Shown here in pieces: positions 11,212 to 25,000 of a stretch of 64,000 nucleotides of DNA. Under the pieces are notes generated by a model. That model was not told the DNA's origin, did not search any database, and worked only from the letters and a program-made list of their open reading frames with translations. Source of the stretch: Forficula auricularia (taxonomy: Eukaryota > Arthropoda > Insecta > Dermaptera > Forficulidae); assembly GCA_024734495.1 (NCBI GenBank), contig JALMQS010000828.1, forward strand, positions 2,219,101-2,283,100, written 5' to 3'. The first letter of the stretch is position 1. The number at the start of each line of letters is the position of its first letter. The translations under genes were made by a program, and so were the position numbers.

Positions 11212-14200
11212 CTAAAAAATAATGGAAAAAAAAAATTAAATTATGTTTTTAATTGTTCTATACTAGGGATGAAAAGACGTGTTAAGATCAAGGAGCACAT
11301 AGATTCATTATAGGTTATGGAGAGAGACCTCTAATACTCTCAAGGACGTTCACCAAATATTTTTTTTTTTGAAAATTATACGTTTATAATTATTATCTGT
11401 ATTTTTTTTTTAGTTTACATTAAATACCGTTGTTAAAAAATTTTTTTATAAAAATGATTTTTTTTAATTCACTAAAGGGTTTGTCATCTACTGAATCAGA
11501 GTTATTTCTTATCAAAATCGAAAAATTTATCATAATGAAAACCTCTTTGAAAAATATTATCCTTAGATGAAGGGTGCATAAATATAGTTTTTTTTTATAT
11601 ATTTTAACTATGTTTTCAAATGTACATAAAATACTCATTTAAACACTAGTATAATTTTTGTGCAACTGTAAAATTGTATTATCCTTTCAAAATCGAAAAA
11701 TTTCAGATAAAGGAGGACATTTTGTAAAATTTAATTTCCACATAAATTATAATATTAAATAAATGAGTATTTTATGTAAAAAATATAATTTCGTTAAAAT
11801 ATATAGAAATCAATATATTTTTACTCAGTTCGTCAAGAGGGAAAATGTCATTTTAAAATCACAATGTGACAGAGCCCCAAATTTTGTTCAGATTTTTCTG
11901 CTAGTAGCTAAAATTATCAAATAATTCCACGATTTCCTCATTCTCTCTTTCTAAATGGAAAATAAAAACGAATTTGATATTTCAAGTACTTGGAAAGATA
12001 TAAGATACCCCCGGTAGGAGAGACAGATTTGCAGTAGGCCAGCTTATTATCGTGTGACTTGTTAAAGTTAAAATAAATTCTTAGAAGGAGCCCAGGCGAA
12101 TCAAACTTTTCTCTGTCCCATATATCCCTAGAAATATTATGCTTCAGGTGGTTTAAACAAGGTCAAAGTTTACAAATAGCAAGGAAATTATAAAAGCTGA
12201 CTTGAATAAAAAAATAAGTTTTTTTAATGATATTGATCCTAGAAGGAATTACACCAAGAAGATGAAGTCCCTATAAAGAGGCCTCTCTATCGTGAAAATA
12301 AGAGAAATAAGAAACTTTATGGGATGGGTAGGAGTCGATGGTCTCTGGATTCGTGTCTTAAACAGCTCAAGGTTATAAGTGGCAGAAAGCGAGTTCTAGT
12401 CTCTAGAGGTCATAGGGATAAACAATTTAGGAAAAGCGTTGGCTCGATTATTATCCAATTTGACAGCGAAGGGGTGCCTGGCGTTTGAACACCTAATGTT
12501 TCTTACAAATAAGGCGTTAGGAGGGATTAGTGACTCGTCAGAACTAACACCATGGTAGTATCTTTAGTACAGAGAAAAGGCAGAAGTTAGGCAGAAGTCG
12601 AGAGTTAGATATGGCAGAGTCTCCTATTAGTTTAATTGCTATCTTCTGAATTGAATTGAGGATGGCAAGAGAATGGATGGTGGCCCCACTCCACAGATGA
12701 GAGTCATATTCGAGGCAGGGGTGAATTTGAGTTTTATAGGTAAGATCTTTATTGGGTATCTTGACCTGAATAGAAAACTATAAGCTTGCAAGCAGCAGCT
12801 TTAGCAGCAGATGTGATTTGTTCATTCTAAGATAGGTCAGAACCAGAGTAACGCCCAGTATTGATATCCTATCACTGAATTCCAGTGAGTTAGAGAGGAA
12901 TGATATGTCTGGAAGGTTTCTTTCGTCAAGCTTAGAGATTAAGCAACATTGTGTTTTGACTGCATTAAAATTAAGAGAATGAGATTCGCAGGTCTAAATC
13001 TAAATTCATTTTGTAATATAGAGGGTGTTATGGTTGGTGCTGTCATCTGCGTGAATAGGCAATGAATAGGATTGGAGGGTAAATTTAATCCTTGATAGAG
13101 ATAAGGAAGAGTGTGGAGGAGGTATCTCTGAAGAACTCCAGGAGAAGGAAGAGGGCGATATTCAAAGATAACAACCTTAATACTAAGGAATAGTGAAGTT
13201 AATTTTCTCATTAATATATCAAAGAATAATTAACACATTAACGAGAATTGTTTTTGATCGCGCTTTTTTAAACAAGATAAATATATCGCGAGACTACTGC
13301 TGGTTGAAGCTATTGGAGTCTGCTGAGTCTTAAGTCTGGACCAAGAGAGAGTGAAAAAGATGTGATCCATTTAGCTATAATCCAGCATCATTTCGCGATT
13401 GGCCCGCATGACACTTTTTATATCAAGCACTGATATGGATCCCTAAATGAATTTGAAATCTGAGATGTTATGTATTCAATCTCCCAGTCCAGAGCGCCCG
13501 ATCTGTTAACACGTGTGTTAGGGGTTTGCAATTAATTAATCATAAGTTTACTGCCAAATACAGGAAACTTTTGATTAATACTAAGGAATGAGAGAAAACT
13601 TTCAAGTCACATGTATAGTTTCAGCATAAGACCCAAAAGACGCCAATTTAGCAAGAAGATGTTTGAGCCAGACCACATTAAAAGCCTTCTATGTATTTGC
13701 CATTTTTAAGTATATTTAAAAACAATTTTTTTCTAAATTATCTATTTAATAAAAGGAGCCTAAATTCTTTGTTTCTACTTTTGAGTCATATTTACTATTG
13801 AAATTCATATAGGTAAACACAGAACGACAGATAGAGATAAACAGTAAAAAATTATGCCGAAAAATAAGTTTTCACCATCTTTCAGTTATTTATAGATACC
13901 AATAGGTATAAGGAAAAAATAAACAAAAATAATTAATAGGTATTAGATTGAATGTGATAATATAATATTATTTCTAATTCAAATTTAGGGAACGAAGAAA
14001 AGATTATTTTTATTACAGACAAAAGGATCAGCCGGGGCTCGAACCCGGGATCTTTGCATATGTACTGCAATGCTTTGTCATAAGAGGTTTACCTCCCATA
14101 TCCACTAAGCTACTGATCCCCGATCCCAAACCAATACCTTTTGTCTATATGAATTATGGAATTTCTTTTTAATCCTCTCCTCGTTCATTTTTCGCAGCCT

Positions 14201-17200
14201 AGGCCTTGATTCATTAATTAAGCAATTAATTATTCCAGCGCCTCCCAATCGATCGCAGACCCCAAAGATCGAAAATAATTTTCTCTTCACCCGGGGCGCG
14301 ACCACAACGAGGCCGTGTAAAGACAATTAATAAGAAATTCAAATTTAGGGAACGAAGAAAAGATTATTTTTATTACAGACAAAAGGATCAGCCGGGGCTA
14401 TTATTTCTAATATTTTTACTTACGTTTGAACTTTATTCATTAGTTTAGAATTTTCATATTCCTCTGAATTAATCGCTCTTCTTAATAATTGCGTGTCTGT
14501 CATACCAGGACAGATGGCCATTACTCGAACACCACAAAGTTGCATATATACAGGATCCTAAAAAAATATGTTTATAAAAATTTATTTTTACCTCTTGAAA
14601 TTTCGTGGTTTACTCATTACAAAAAATAATAATTTAGTAAATTACTATTGTTTATTTTTAAGCTATAAGCGGGCTTTGAGCGAGGCGACCGAATCAAGAA
14701 ATTCCGTAACGAAAATAAACCTAACACCCCCCACTCCGACCAGCACAGCGAAGGTAACGATCCTAGCCAAAAATACTAGAACTAAATTCAAAGAGGTTAC
14801 ACAGTTGCATGTAAATAGGCGTTTACGATTTTATATATATTATTTAGGAGGGTAAAAATAGTACTACCATTATAGTTCTGGCTGTTAATTATGCTTATTT
14901 AAATAGTGTTCAGACGATAGCTCAAAGAGTCTTAGATTTCATTAGTAATAGAAATGGCATTTCAATAATGACTTTCAATTGCCAAAGTCTAAATAGTCAC
15001 ATATACGATTTACAAGATTCAGTTACGAGACAAACAAATGTGTTATTTCTTACCGAAACTTGCATGACACGTGATAATCCGATTGAAATACCTCATTTCA
15101 ATTGTATTGTTCAATTCAAACGAGATACTGTTCCAAAAGGTGGGGTAGCTATTTACCAAAATAATAATAATGTTACTAATATTATGACTCCGAATATTGA
15201 AATAAATATTTCACACGTTAGCGATGTTAATGTTAGGCGCTCATTTGTTGGAGATATTTGTGCGTGCTTATGCAAACTTAGAAATGGCCTACACATAGTC
15301 ATGGTAGCAATTTACATTTCTCCGAATCCAATATTGAACGAGGTAGAGCATTTTATTCAGCGCACTTTACTGGAGTACACTGAAGAAGGGTCGAAAATAC
15401 TTGGTACAAATGGTAATAAATTTCCACTTATCTTGGCTGGCGATTTCAACATCAACTTCACTAATAAAAATTCAGAGCGGTTGACAACTTTTCTTTAGGA
15501 AAAATTGAATTTGAAAATGAATAATGATCCACAAGAATCCACAACAAAATTTGGGACCACCATTGACGCGGTATTTTCCAGATATTTAGAGGATATCAAG
15601 TCTCAAACTTATGTTTCTTATTTCAGTTACCATAAACCTATAGTTACAATGATAAAAATTCCTGAATAACCTACATGTATTGTAAGATAATAAAAATATT
15701 TTAAACAATATTAACTTCTCATTTATTCAATAAAAGAAAAAGAAAAAACATTGTTATCTTATCGGTCACCACGCTCAAAAAGTGTTAACTTGAATTAATA
15801 TCAAAGAAAAAACTTGAATTAATATCAAAGAAAAAAAAATATTGCATAAATATTATAATTGCATAAGTTGATAAAAAATGCTATGCAATAGCTTTACCGC
15901 GGCAGTCCCCGAGTGCCACACATCTATTAATTTTTTTATTCATTATACAGTTTCGGTAACCAAATGAAACGTCAGATTCTCCTTTTTATATATATACAAA
16001 TAAATAATTACAAATCTTTTATAAAAAACAATCTTCTAACGTTTATTTTAACTCCAAATGTTTCAGGAGAATTTCTCCCTTTATCAATGGAAATTTTAAT
16101 TCAAAAAAGACAAAGAAAGTTGCTTTAACTAAGAAACATAAAGCAACACTAAAAAATTAAATATTTTTAATATAGATAAAGGCCAGAGGTGGCTAAACTT
16201 TTCAGCAGGCGGGCCAAATTTAGGGAATAATATTTCCTGTCGGGGCATACGCACCTATTTTTTGTTTGTTTGTTATTGTTATTTAAAGCAAACAAGTTAT
16301 CGTGCTACAGTTGCGACCACATCTCAGCTTCCCAGTAGGTGAGATCGTGGTCAAACAAACATCACTGTTGATTACATTCGCAGAAGGAAATAATCTGATC
16401 TATCAGATCAGACTTTTTAAACTTTGAAAAAGATTATATGAACGTAACTTTATTTAAAATCACAATGAATTAATTTAACTTGATTTTCATTTAATATTCA
16501 CTATTTTATATAACTCAAAGTATATTTGTTTATATTATCATATAATTAGTTAATTTTTACATTTAAACTAGATGCAAGGCTTGCTTGGTCACAAGGGTAA
16601 TGAAACTGACAAGGTTAGGAACCACTGTACTAGTCCCATATTCGCGCCTGACAACGCAACCCGCAATGGGGGAGTTCTATTCAAATGCATCCTCTTCAAT
16701 TTACAGGCGTTTTGTTTTTATATTGTCTTGTTGTTAAATATATAGATATTTAATAGTGAAAAAATGTTGAGTTTAATAAAATGTTTAGTGAATAAAAAAT
16801 AATAAATACATAATAGTAATTTACTAAATTATTAAATTGAAAGTTTTTGCCGGAGTAGCAGAATTTTTATATATTGAAGGAGACAATAAAAGAGTGTGTC
16901 TTCTGCTGGAATTATAAATTTTATTTATTTATAACGAGACTATAGTTTCGAGGGCTTTGCCCTCTTCATCAGTCTATTACAATGTATTCACAGGAATTAA
17001 TTTATGAATGAAAGTTTTACATTGTAATAGACTGATGAAAGGACAAAGCTCCTCGAATCTATAGTCTCGTTATAAATAAATAAAATTTATAATTCCAGCA
17101 GAAGACACACTCTTTTATTGTCTCCTTCAATACTAAATTATTATTTAATTTATGACTATCAACGCTCGAAGTAAATTCACAGTCACTTAATTTCTGAGAG

Positions 17201-20200
17201 ATTAAATTAAACAATTTATTTATAATGAGAGCATTATCTTAAAAGACTCACGCCATAAGCTTTAACCATCGCAACCACAGCTGCCTTGGTTCCTGAATAA
17301 ATAGGCAACTTGTAATCAGGCTTCAATCCCATAGTGGAAGACACATTCACAACAATGCCTCCTTTGCCTCCTTTATGTTTTCCCATTTCTTCGATGGCCA
17401 GTATTGTTCCTCTTGCTACAGCATTCTAAAATATGTAATAATAATTATTTTCTAATCATAATATAAATATTTTTAGCATTGTGGAAATTTTTCATAAATA
17501 TTTATTTGATCATATATTCTCTGAATATCTATCTATATCTGCCGAGCTTTTTACTTTACCATACAGAGTATGGTCAAGTATTGTAATCGTGCATGAAAAA
17601 AGTGATTTTTTCCTTCTTTTTTTTGAAATATCTCAAAAACGCCTGAAACAATTTTGATTAAAAAAATTGAGCGAAACAATGGCATTTCGCTCTACAAAAA
17701 AGCTTTAATAAGTGAACATCGAAAAAATTAAATTTTTCGAGATAATAATTGTTTTGTCAAAATGTCTGTTAGTTAGTCTGTCTAGTTGTCTCGTTGTCCG
17801 TTAGTCTGTGCGTTACCAAATTTTTGTGGACGAGCTAGCTCAAAAACTGGTTTGAATATGGAAACCAAATTTCACACGTAGTTTTGGTCCATTGAGATTA
17901 AGAGCTGATTAGATTTTGGTGTATATCGACCCAAAATTAAGGGGGCTGGAGGGGGGTTAAAAATTAAAAATCTAGGCAATTTGAGCAAACTCAACCAAAT
18001 TTTGTATACATAATCAGTGGGCCCCCAGAAGTCTAAAAATGTAAAAACTAACCGCCCAAAATGGGGGCGGGGGGGTCAAAAAATGAAAATTTACCAAACT
18101 CAATCAAATTTTGTATGCATAATCACTGGACTCCCAGAAGTCTAAAAATGCAAAAACTAACCGCCCAAAATGGGGGGAGGGGGTGTATGGTCAAAAAATG
18201 AAAATCTAGGCTTTTGTACCAAACTCAACCAAATTTTGTATACATAATCAGTGAGCCCCCAGGAGTCTAAAAATGCAAAAACTAACCCCCCCCCCTACAT
18301 GAATATAAATAATTTTATTAAATATTAAATATAAGTGAGGGGCCAGGCTGTATGGTAAAGTCAAGTGGATGGCCACATCAGAATACGTCAGCTTATTTAC
18401 CTCACTAGTCATAGGAATATCATTAGTATGCATTATTTACTATCTTTTTTTGATTAAAAACTATCGTTAGAATAATAGTAACTAGTTTATGAAGTGACAA
18501 GTGACCAACTTACTATTACGACAAAACGAATTTACCTATTTCCAATCGGGTATTTGAATACATAAAAAGTAACATTAAATCAAATTCTTCTATTAAAACA
18601 TCTTTTAGTTCATCTTATTTATTTTTTTATGCTATTTATATATTTTGAATGAAAGTCAAGCGTCGAGTACAAGTAAATTAATTCATTTTTCAACCTAATA
18701 AAATCAAAATATTTTCCAAAAGATAGCTGACATGATTCAAATAAGAAATGTGAAGAATTCTTTTCATTTTCTTTAAATTTGCTAGCCTTAAAAATTCCAT
18801 ACATTTTAAATTAAAGCAAAGCGAAATAAAACTACATTAGATTAAAATATGACACAGCATAAAAATACTTTCGAGGTTATGAAATTTTAGGGATGCGCCG
18901 CATCAACAGCATCCATCATTTACTAATGATATTATATATACAGGGTGGTGACTTGGCCGACGCGACGCAGCATAGCGATTACAATGTTAATTTTTGAATG
19001 TGCATTTATTTTCTCCCCTAATTATTTTAGAGTTAAAGTTCCTATATGTTTTTTGTAGAGAAAAAAATACTGAATCCGAACATATTTTTGTTTTCAAATT
19101 TTGAAATTTCAGAACCGTAATAATCAACATTATAAATAATTGTATTTTTACAAAAATCACTGAGGCCATGGAATTATTAAAACGGCATTTTCATTTGTTG
19201 TTTCTAAGTGACGTTTAATAGTGATGTCTTTAGTGATTATTTTAGAGCATAATTTGAATACAAAAAACTGAGCAGAATTAAAATTCTAAAAGATAATTAG
19301 ATCAGATTTTGTCTAATTCATAATTTAAAAGTCCAAAAAACGATTTTAAAAATGTAGATATTTATTTAAAAAATTTAAATTCAAAACTTTTATTGTTGTC
19401 GATTGTTTAAGTTTTATTGTTTATACTAGTCTCAAAATGGATTCATATTGGTGAACAAATCTATGATTATAAAACAAAACTTAACTTGCTCCGAGGTTTA
19501 CGATTAGCTGGCCTGCTAGTTCCCCCGATCTTTCTCCCAACGATTTTTTTTCTTTGGGGACATTTAAAATCAAAGATTTACTCTGGACAAACATTTCAAA
19601 ACTTAGATCAACTCAAAAATCGTATACAAGCCGAATGTGATAAAATATCACAATACCATTTAGCAAATGTCAGACGAGAATTTTACGAAAGGTTGGGCCA
19701 TTGTTTAGTGGTAAATGGTGGTTTATTCGAACATTTGCTATGATTGTTATTTTTTGTTATAATTTTATGCATTTGTTAATTATGTTAAAAAATTAAATTC
19801 TGTTTACCTTACTAATTTTATTGTTTTAATTATGTTTAAAAATATTACTTATAATTTCGTTGATTATTCTTGTGAAAATTTAAAAGCTCGTTCTAAACTT
19901 CATCTTCGTGAATCTACTATTTTTATTTATCAATGACGAATACAAAACTCAGCCCATTCAAATTTAACGAGTTTCTCATTATGGTAATCAATAAATTCTA
20001 ATAAGAACTGATTTTAAAAAGTTCAAATATAACAAACGTCACTTAGAAACAACAAATGAAAATGCCTTGTTTGTTTTAATAATTCCATGGCCTCAGTGAT
20101 TTTTGTAAAAATACAATTATTTATAATGTTGATTATTACGGTTCTGAAATTTCAAAATTTGAAAACAAAAATATGTTCGGATTCAGTATTTTTTCTCTAC

Positions 20201-22012
20201 AAAAAACCTATAAGAACTTTAGCTCTAAAATAATTAGGGGAGCAAATAAATGCACATTCAAAAATTAACATTGTAATCGCTATGCTGCGTCGCGTCGGCC
20301 AAGTCACCACCCTGTATATTTGTTTATTTGCATCAGGTAGAGGACAACCTCATTGATTTCTCCTCATGAATCATTCACTAAGCTACTCTAGACAAATTAA
20401 ATCTTTCTAATTAAAAATTACGTTTTTTTTTTTTTTTTTAAGGAATTTGGTGTTGGTACTTGGTGAAACTCAGTTACTTCCTGTATCTCCTGAAGATGGG
20501 TTAGTCACCCGAAATATATATATCGAGATTAAAGATTCTCTAAAAATAAATTCGTTTTATTTTTTTATATCTTAATGTGAAACCTACCAAGTATTTTTAT
20601 CCAATAATTTTAAAAATTACGTACTAGACCCGCTTATCACCTAAGCACTGTGCTGAAAATTTGATAAGAGTATGAAAATTATTAAAATATACCATTGTAT
20701 TGAAGAATGTATTAAAATTAATATTATTATCTAACAATATACATACCATATTAATTTCAATTTCGAGCTCCCACAGAGCCTCATCAATAATCCCCGCATT
20801 GTTTATTAAGATATCTAGTCCTCCAAGTTTTTTGACAGATAATCGAAAGCTCTCTAGAAAATAATAAAGTAAAAAGAAAGAATTAGTTGTAGAAAGTATT
20901 TTAAATCTACTAACTAAAAATACATTTAAGAATTTGTAATTCCTAATGTTACCTTCATACACATCCTTTTTAGTAATATCACATTGAATAAAAATTAATT
21001 TATCCTCAGAAACCTTATTAAGTGATTTTGCTGTCTCTTTTCCTTGGTCCGCATCAATGTCCAAAATAACGATTTTCTTAAAAATAAATAGACAATGTTA
21101 ATTATTTTTTTATTAAATTAAATAATTATAATAAATTTCTATTTTGTTGGAATTTATATTCACAAACGCCTTCTATTTCCAAACGATTGAGCCTGAAATT
21201 ATGAAAGAATTGCTATTATTGACCTCATGCCCCCCTTAATAAATTTCTTCCCTATGAATAGGGTGACCAATTTTTCCACGGGCCAATCCGGGACATTGAC
21301 GCTCTCCCCGATCCACTTCATTAACAAAAAAAAAAATTGTATTTTTTTCCAAAAAATTTTTAAATGAAAAACTAAAATGAAACATGAAAATACAGTAAAA
21401 AAATTATTTATAGTATAATAAGTGTGTTGTGACTGTAAACATAACATGCGCGTAGATGAGTGAATGCGTTCATAATTTAGTCATGTACGCAGAGATGCAC
21501 GAAAAAAAATATAATTAAATATTATTATATTCACATGATATGATGAATTATCTATTCGGGACATTTTCCGGGATATATATTAATACAGGCACGAATGGTC
21601 ACTCTATCCATGAACCTTCTATAGATCTAAATGATTTCCAACATTTCAATCAAGTTTAAAATAGTTTGAAATAATATAAAATAACTTATAATATGAAAGA
21701 GGATTCTCCCCTATATGGACTTGAGAGATCATTATTGCTAAAATCACATTCAAATATTTCGATGCCGATAGTTTTATATATTTCTATATTTCTAATATAA
21801 TAAATATATACTAATGCCCTGTTAATTCATAGAGAAAAGGTAAATCGTATCGCGAATTAATTCACTACAAATTAATAATTAATTTGGCCACTAGTGGCTA
21901 CGCTAGGACGCTTCTCGCTTAACTAATTAAAGCCGGTGCAGAGGCGCCGCCGTCGGGCTCCAACTTGTCCAGACTTGTCCAGATTTGTATCAGAATCTAC
22001 ACCTACTCATAC

Positions 22013-22069
<57 letters not shown>

Positions 22070-25000
22070 TAGTTCATAATCTCTCACTTGCACTTACGCT
22101 CGCTATGCTATTAGAGATCTAATAAAGTGGTTCTTGACCTTTTCAAGCCGCGACCAAAAAAACAACAACATTTTTTAATTACTTTTTTTCAGATCATACT
22201 TAAGCAATTTTCTTCAATTTTGCAAAGGTGTGTGTTTTTTTAACGTAAATATATATATATATATTTAGCAATTAAGAAAAACAAAGGTACTTTTCGATAG
22301 AAGGAAATTTAATAAAAAAGCACGTGTTTTTAATATGTATACTTTTAATAGTATTGAACAAATTAAAATATATAAGCTTATTGAAAATAAATATCTATAT
22401 TTGGTGGTTCACAAAGAGAAATCATTAAGGTTGTTCGGTGCTTGATACAAATAAACATATGTATCAAATATATGGTAAGTAAATATATATATCTCATTCT
22501 CTCCTTAACAAAGTCAAATAAGAAAAATGTCACATGATGACATCTCAAGCATTTTGGAAGATATCCCTATCAAGCTTCAATAAGAAAAGGAATATTAAAA
22601 AATCACCCATTCTAAAATTCTTTCTCGAAAACGTTGCTAGTTCTCGTACTATAAAAACTCAGCGCCGCCTTGAAGTTGTAGGGTATGCATTCAAATAGCA
22701 CGTTATGTTCTGCGGGTGGCATTTGAAGGCGGTTGAAAATATTTTAATTTAGATCAGCGATACACAAGCTGCGGACCGCCAAAACGGACCTAGTACAATA
22801 TAAACTTGTAAATATTTGTAAATACTTATTTATGTATAGAAGCAATCCACCACATTATAAATTCATATAAATATATCTATCAAAATTGTACCTCAATAAA
22901 GGCCTAAATCAATATTATAAAATCCAAAAACATACGAAAAATTTCTGATGAAAATCGAGGATTTCAAGACAATTGGGATTAAGGTTTCCTATTTCCCGGC
23001 AAATAATATATCTTCGGATATATTTTCGAAATATTCTCGTTTCCCGGGAAAACCTGTTTTTAATATATACTAATTAAAATAACTTTATTAATTTAAAATA
23101 CCAATTTAAAATAGGTATTCATTTATTTTTTCATTAAAACAAAAAACTTAATTACTAATAGAAGAAAAAAACGTTATTGACAAAAAGGCTAGCAGTTGAA
23201 AATACTATTTCACTTTCTACTTAGGTTGGTTTAATACAAAGGAGACCATTTAAGGGCATTTTCAAATGTTTTGTTAATTTTCCACTGGCTTCAAATAAAT
23301 AAATTCTTTTAATATCTTATATTCTGTATCTCCTGCATTTTGTTTTTTGGTGCTCATATTTATAGCACTTTCAAGCTTTCGTTTCAAAATATTCGCTGTA
23401 ACTTCTGCTTTTATATAGTTTTTCATATCAGAAATCAATACGCTAAAACAAGTAGTTTTGAAACATTTATATTTCATTTATATGATGATAAATGTTAAAA
23501 ATAATCCCGGGAATTGACTTTTTTTCTCGGGAAATCGGGAACAGATATTTTTGAAAATTTCCCCGGAAGTCGGGAACCAGGAATTCCGGGAGATAAACCC
23601 TAATTGGGATTAGGAATATTTTGTCGTTTTAGATAGGATTCAGCAACGTGTTTGATTTGTCGGGAGACTATCATTTTAAAAAAGTATAGTATATATCTTC
23701 ATAAAAACACGAAACACTAATTGTTTAATGACACTTTTCCTCGCGGGTCTATATTGAGATGTTAAAAATTAGCTTCGTTCAAAAAATTATTCCAAGGTCA
23801 ATAATGTCAATGGCGACCTCACAAGTAGTAGCAGTAACAAGAGCATCATATGAAATTTATTACATTCTTAGAAGAAAGATAAAACCGTTGACTGACGCAG
23901 AGGTTGTGAAGGAATGTTTTATAAATGCTTCCAGTATACTATTTTATAAATTTAACAATAAAAATCAAATCAAATTACAAAATTACAACTCTTCGATTCT
24001 ACCGCTGCCTTAGACTTAGAATTGAACATATTGCGAAACATATTTCTGATCTCATCATAGAAGATTTGAAAAATTGTAAATATTTTAGCTTGGCCATTGA
24101 TTCTAGAGCACCGACATTTCAGCAGCATCAAAATGGTCCAAATTTGTCAGATATTATACTTAACAGAATTTAATTGAAGAAGATTTATTAAAATTTCTCT
24201 CTATGAATAATCAAAACAGAAGAAGTGATTTTCTAGAAAATATTAGTATATTTCTGTAAAAGAAAAATATTGAAATAAAAAAAATTGGTTCTGATGGATT
24301 CCCTTCAATGGTTGGACCTGACAAGGGTGTGTTTCCATATTAAAAAGAAATACTATTTAATAAATCTTTTATTATTTCACTGTTTAATTCACCAAGAAAT
24401 CTTGGCAGCACATACATATTTCCGAGGAGTGAACCGCGATTAGAATTATGTTTATCTCGTCTTTGGAATTATTTGGAATTACTTTGGAATTCATTAGATA
24501 ATCGATTGTCATCTATTGTCTTCTACTTGGAAATGAAAGTGGAAGTGGAAGTAGGTGTACACGATTTTAGGTCGCGGTTCACCCTTCACATATATCTAAA
24601 GAAGTATAGATGCGATGATGAAAACTGTCATTAACATAGTAACATTATATTCGAGCAAGAGAATTTTTTTTTTTTTTTTTATTGTCACCGAGAACAAAAC
24701 CCATTTAGATAGCACATAAGTAAAGTGTTAGTAGGGTTAGTGAGGGAGCCGAGTTTTTAGCAGGTAGAAATTTTCATTTGCCAGCCAGAATCGAACCCCG
24801 GCCTTCCGCTCCAACATCGTCATAATCGATCGATGCCGAAGCGGGGCCAGCGCGTTAGCCGGCTCGGCTAACCCGACTCCCAGTCAGAGAATTAAACCAT
24901 AGAAAATTTAAAAATCTTTTAGAAGAAATTTACTGTAATTATGACGATGTATCTTTACATACTTCTGTACAATGGCTAAGCAGAGGAAAAGTTCTGAATC

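Larger units (their letters stand above)
16876..17140. repeat. Inverted pair of Penelope-type short elements, each with a hammerhead-like motif
   Basis: Two roughly 110-bp arms (about 16,876-16,985 and 17,025-17,140) in inverted orientation around a 40-bp spacer. Each arm holds a CTGATGA...GAAA/GAAT...GTC motif near the centre and ends with a CTTCTGCTGGAATTATAAA / AGAGTGTGTCTTCTG stretch that resembles the end of the insertion at 37,038-37,290. Confidence 0.75.

Noticed and set aside
14025..14119. Functional tRNA gene
   Set aside because: Acceptor and T stems are perfect, but the D and anticodon arms do not fold and the centre is too long. It is embedded in a flanked insertion, so it is a SINE head.
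17960..18320. CRISPR-like array
   Set aside because: Units are 112-124 bp with no short-repeat/unique-spacer pattern, in a eukaryotic intron; it is a minisatellite.
20440..20600. Active hammerhead ribozyme
   Set aside because: Box 1 is CTGAAGA with a weak, irregular stem and no clear stem I/III; kept only as a possible Penelope-type fragment.
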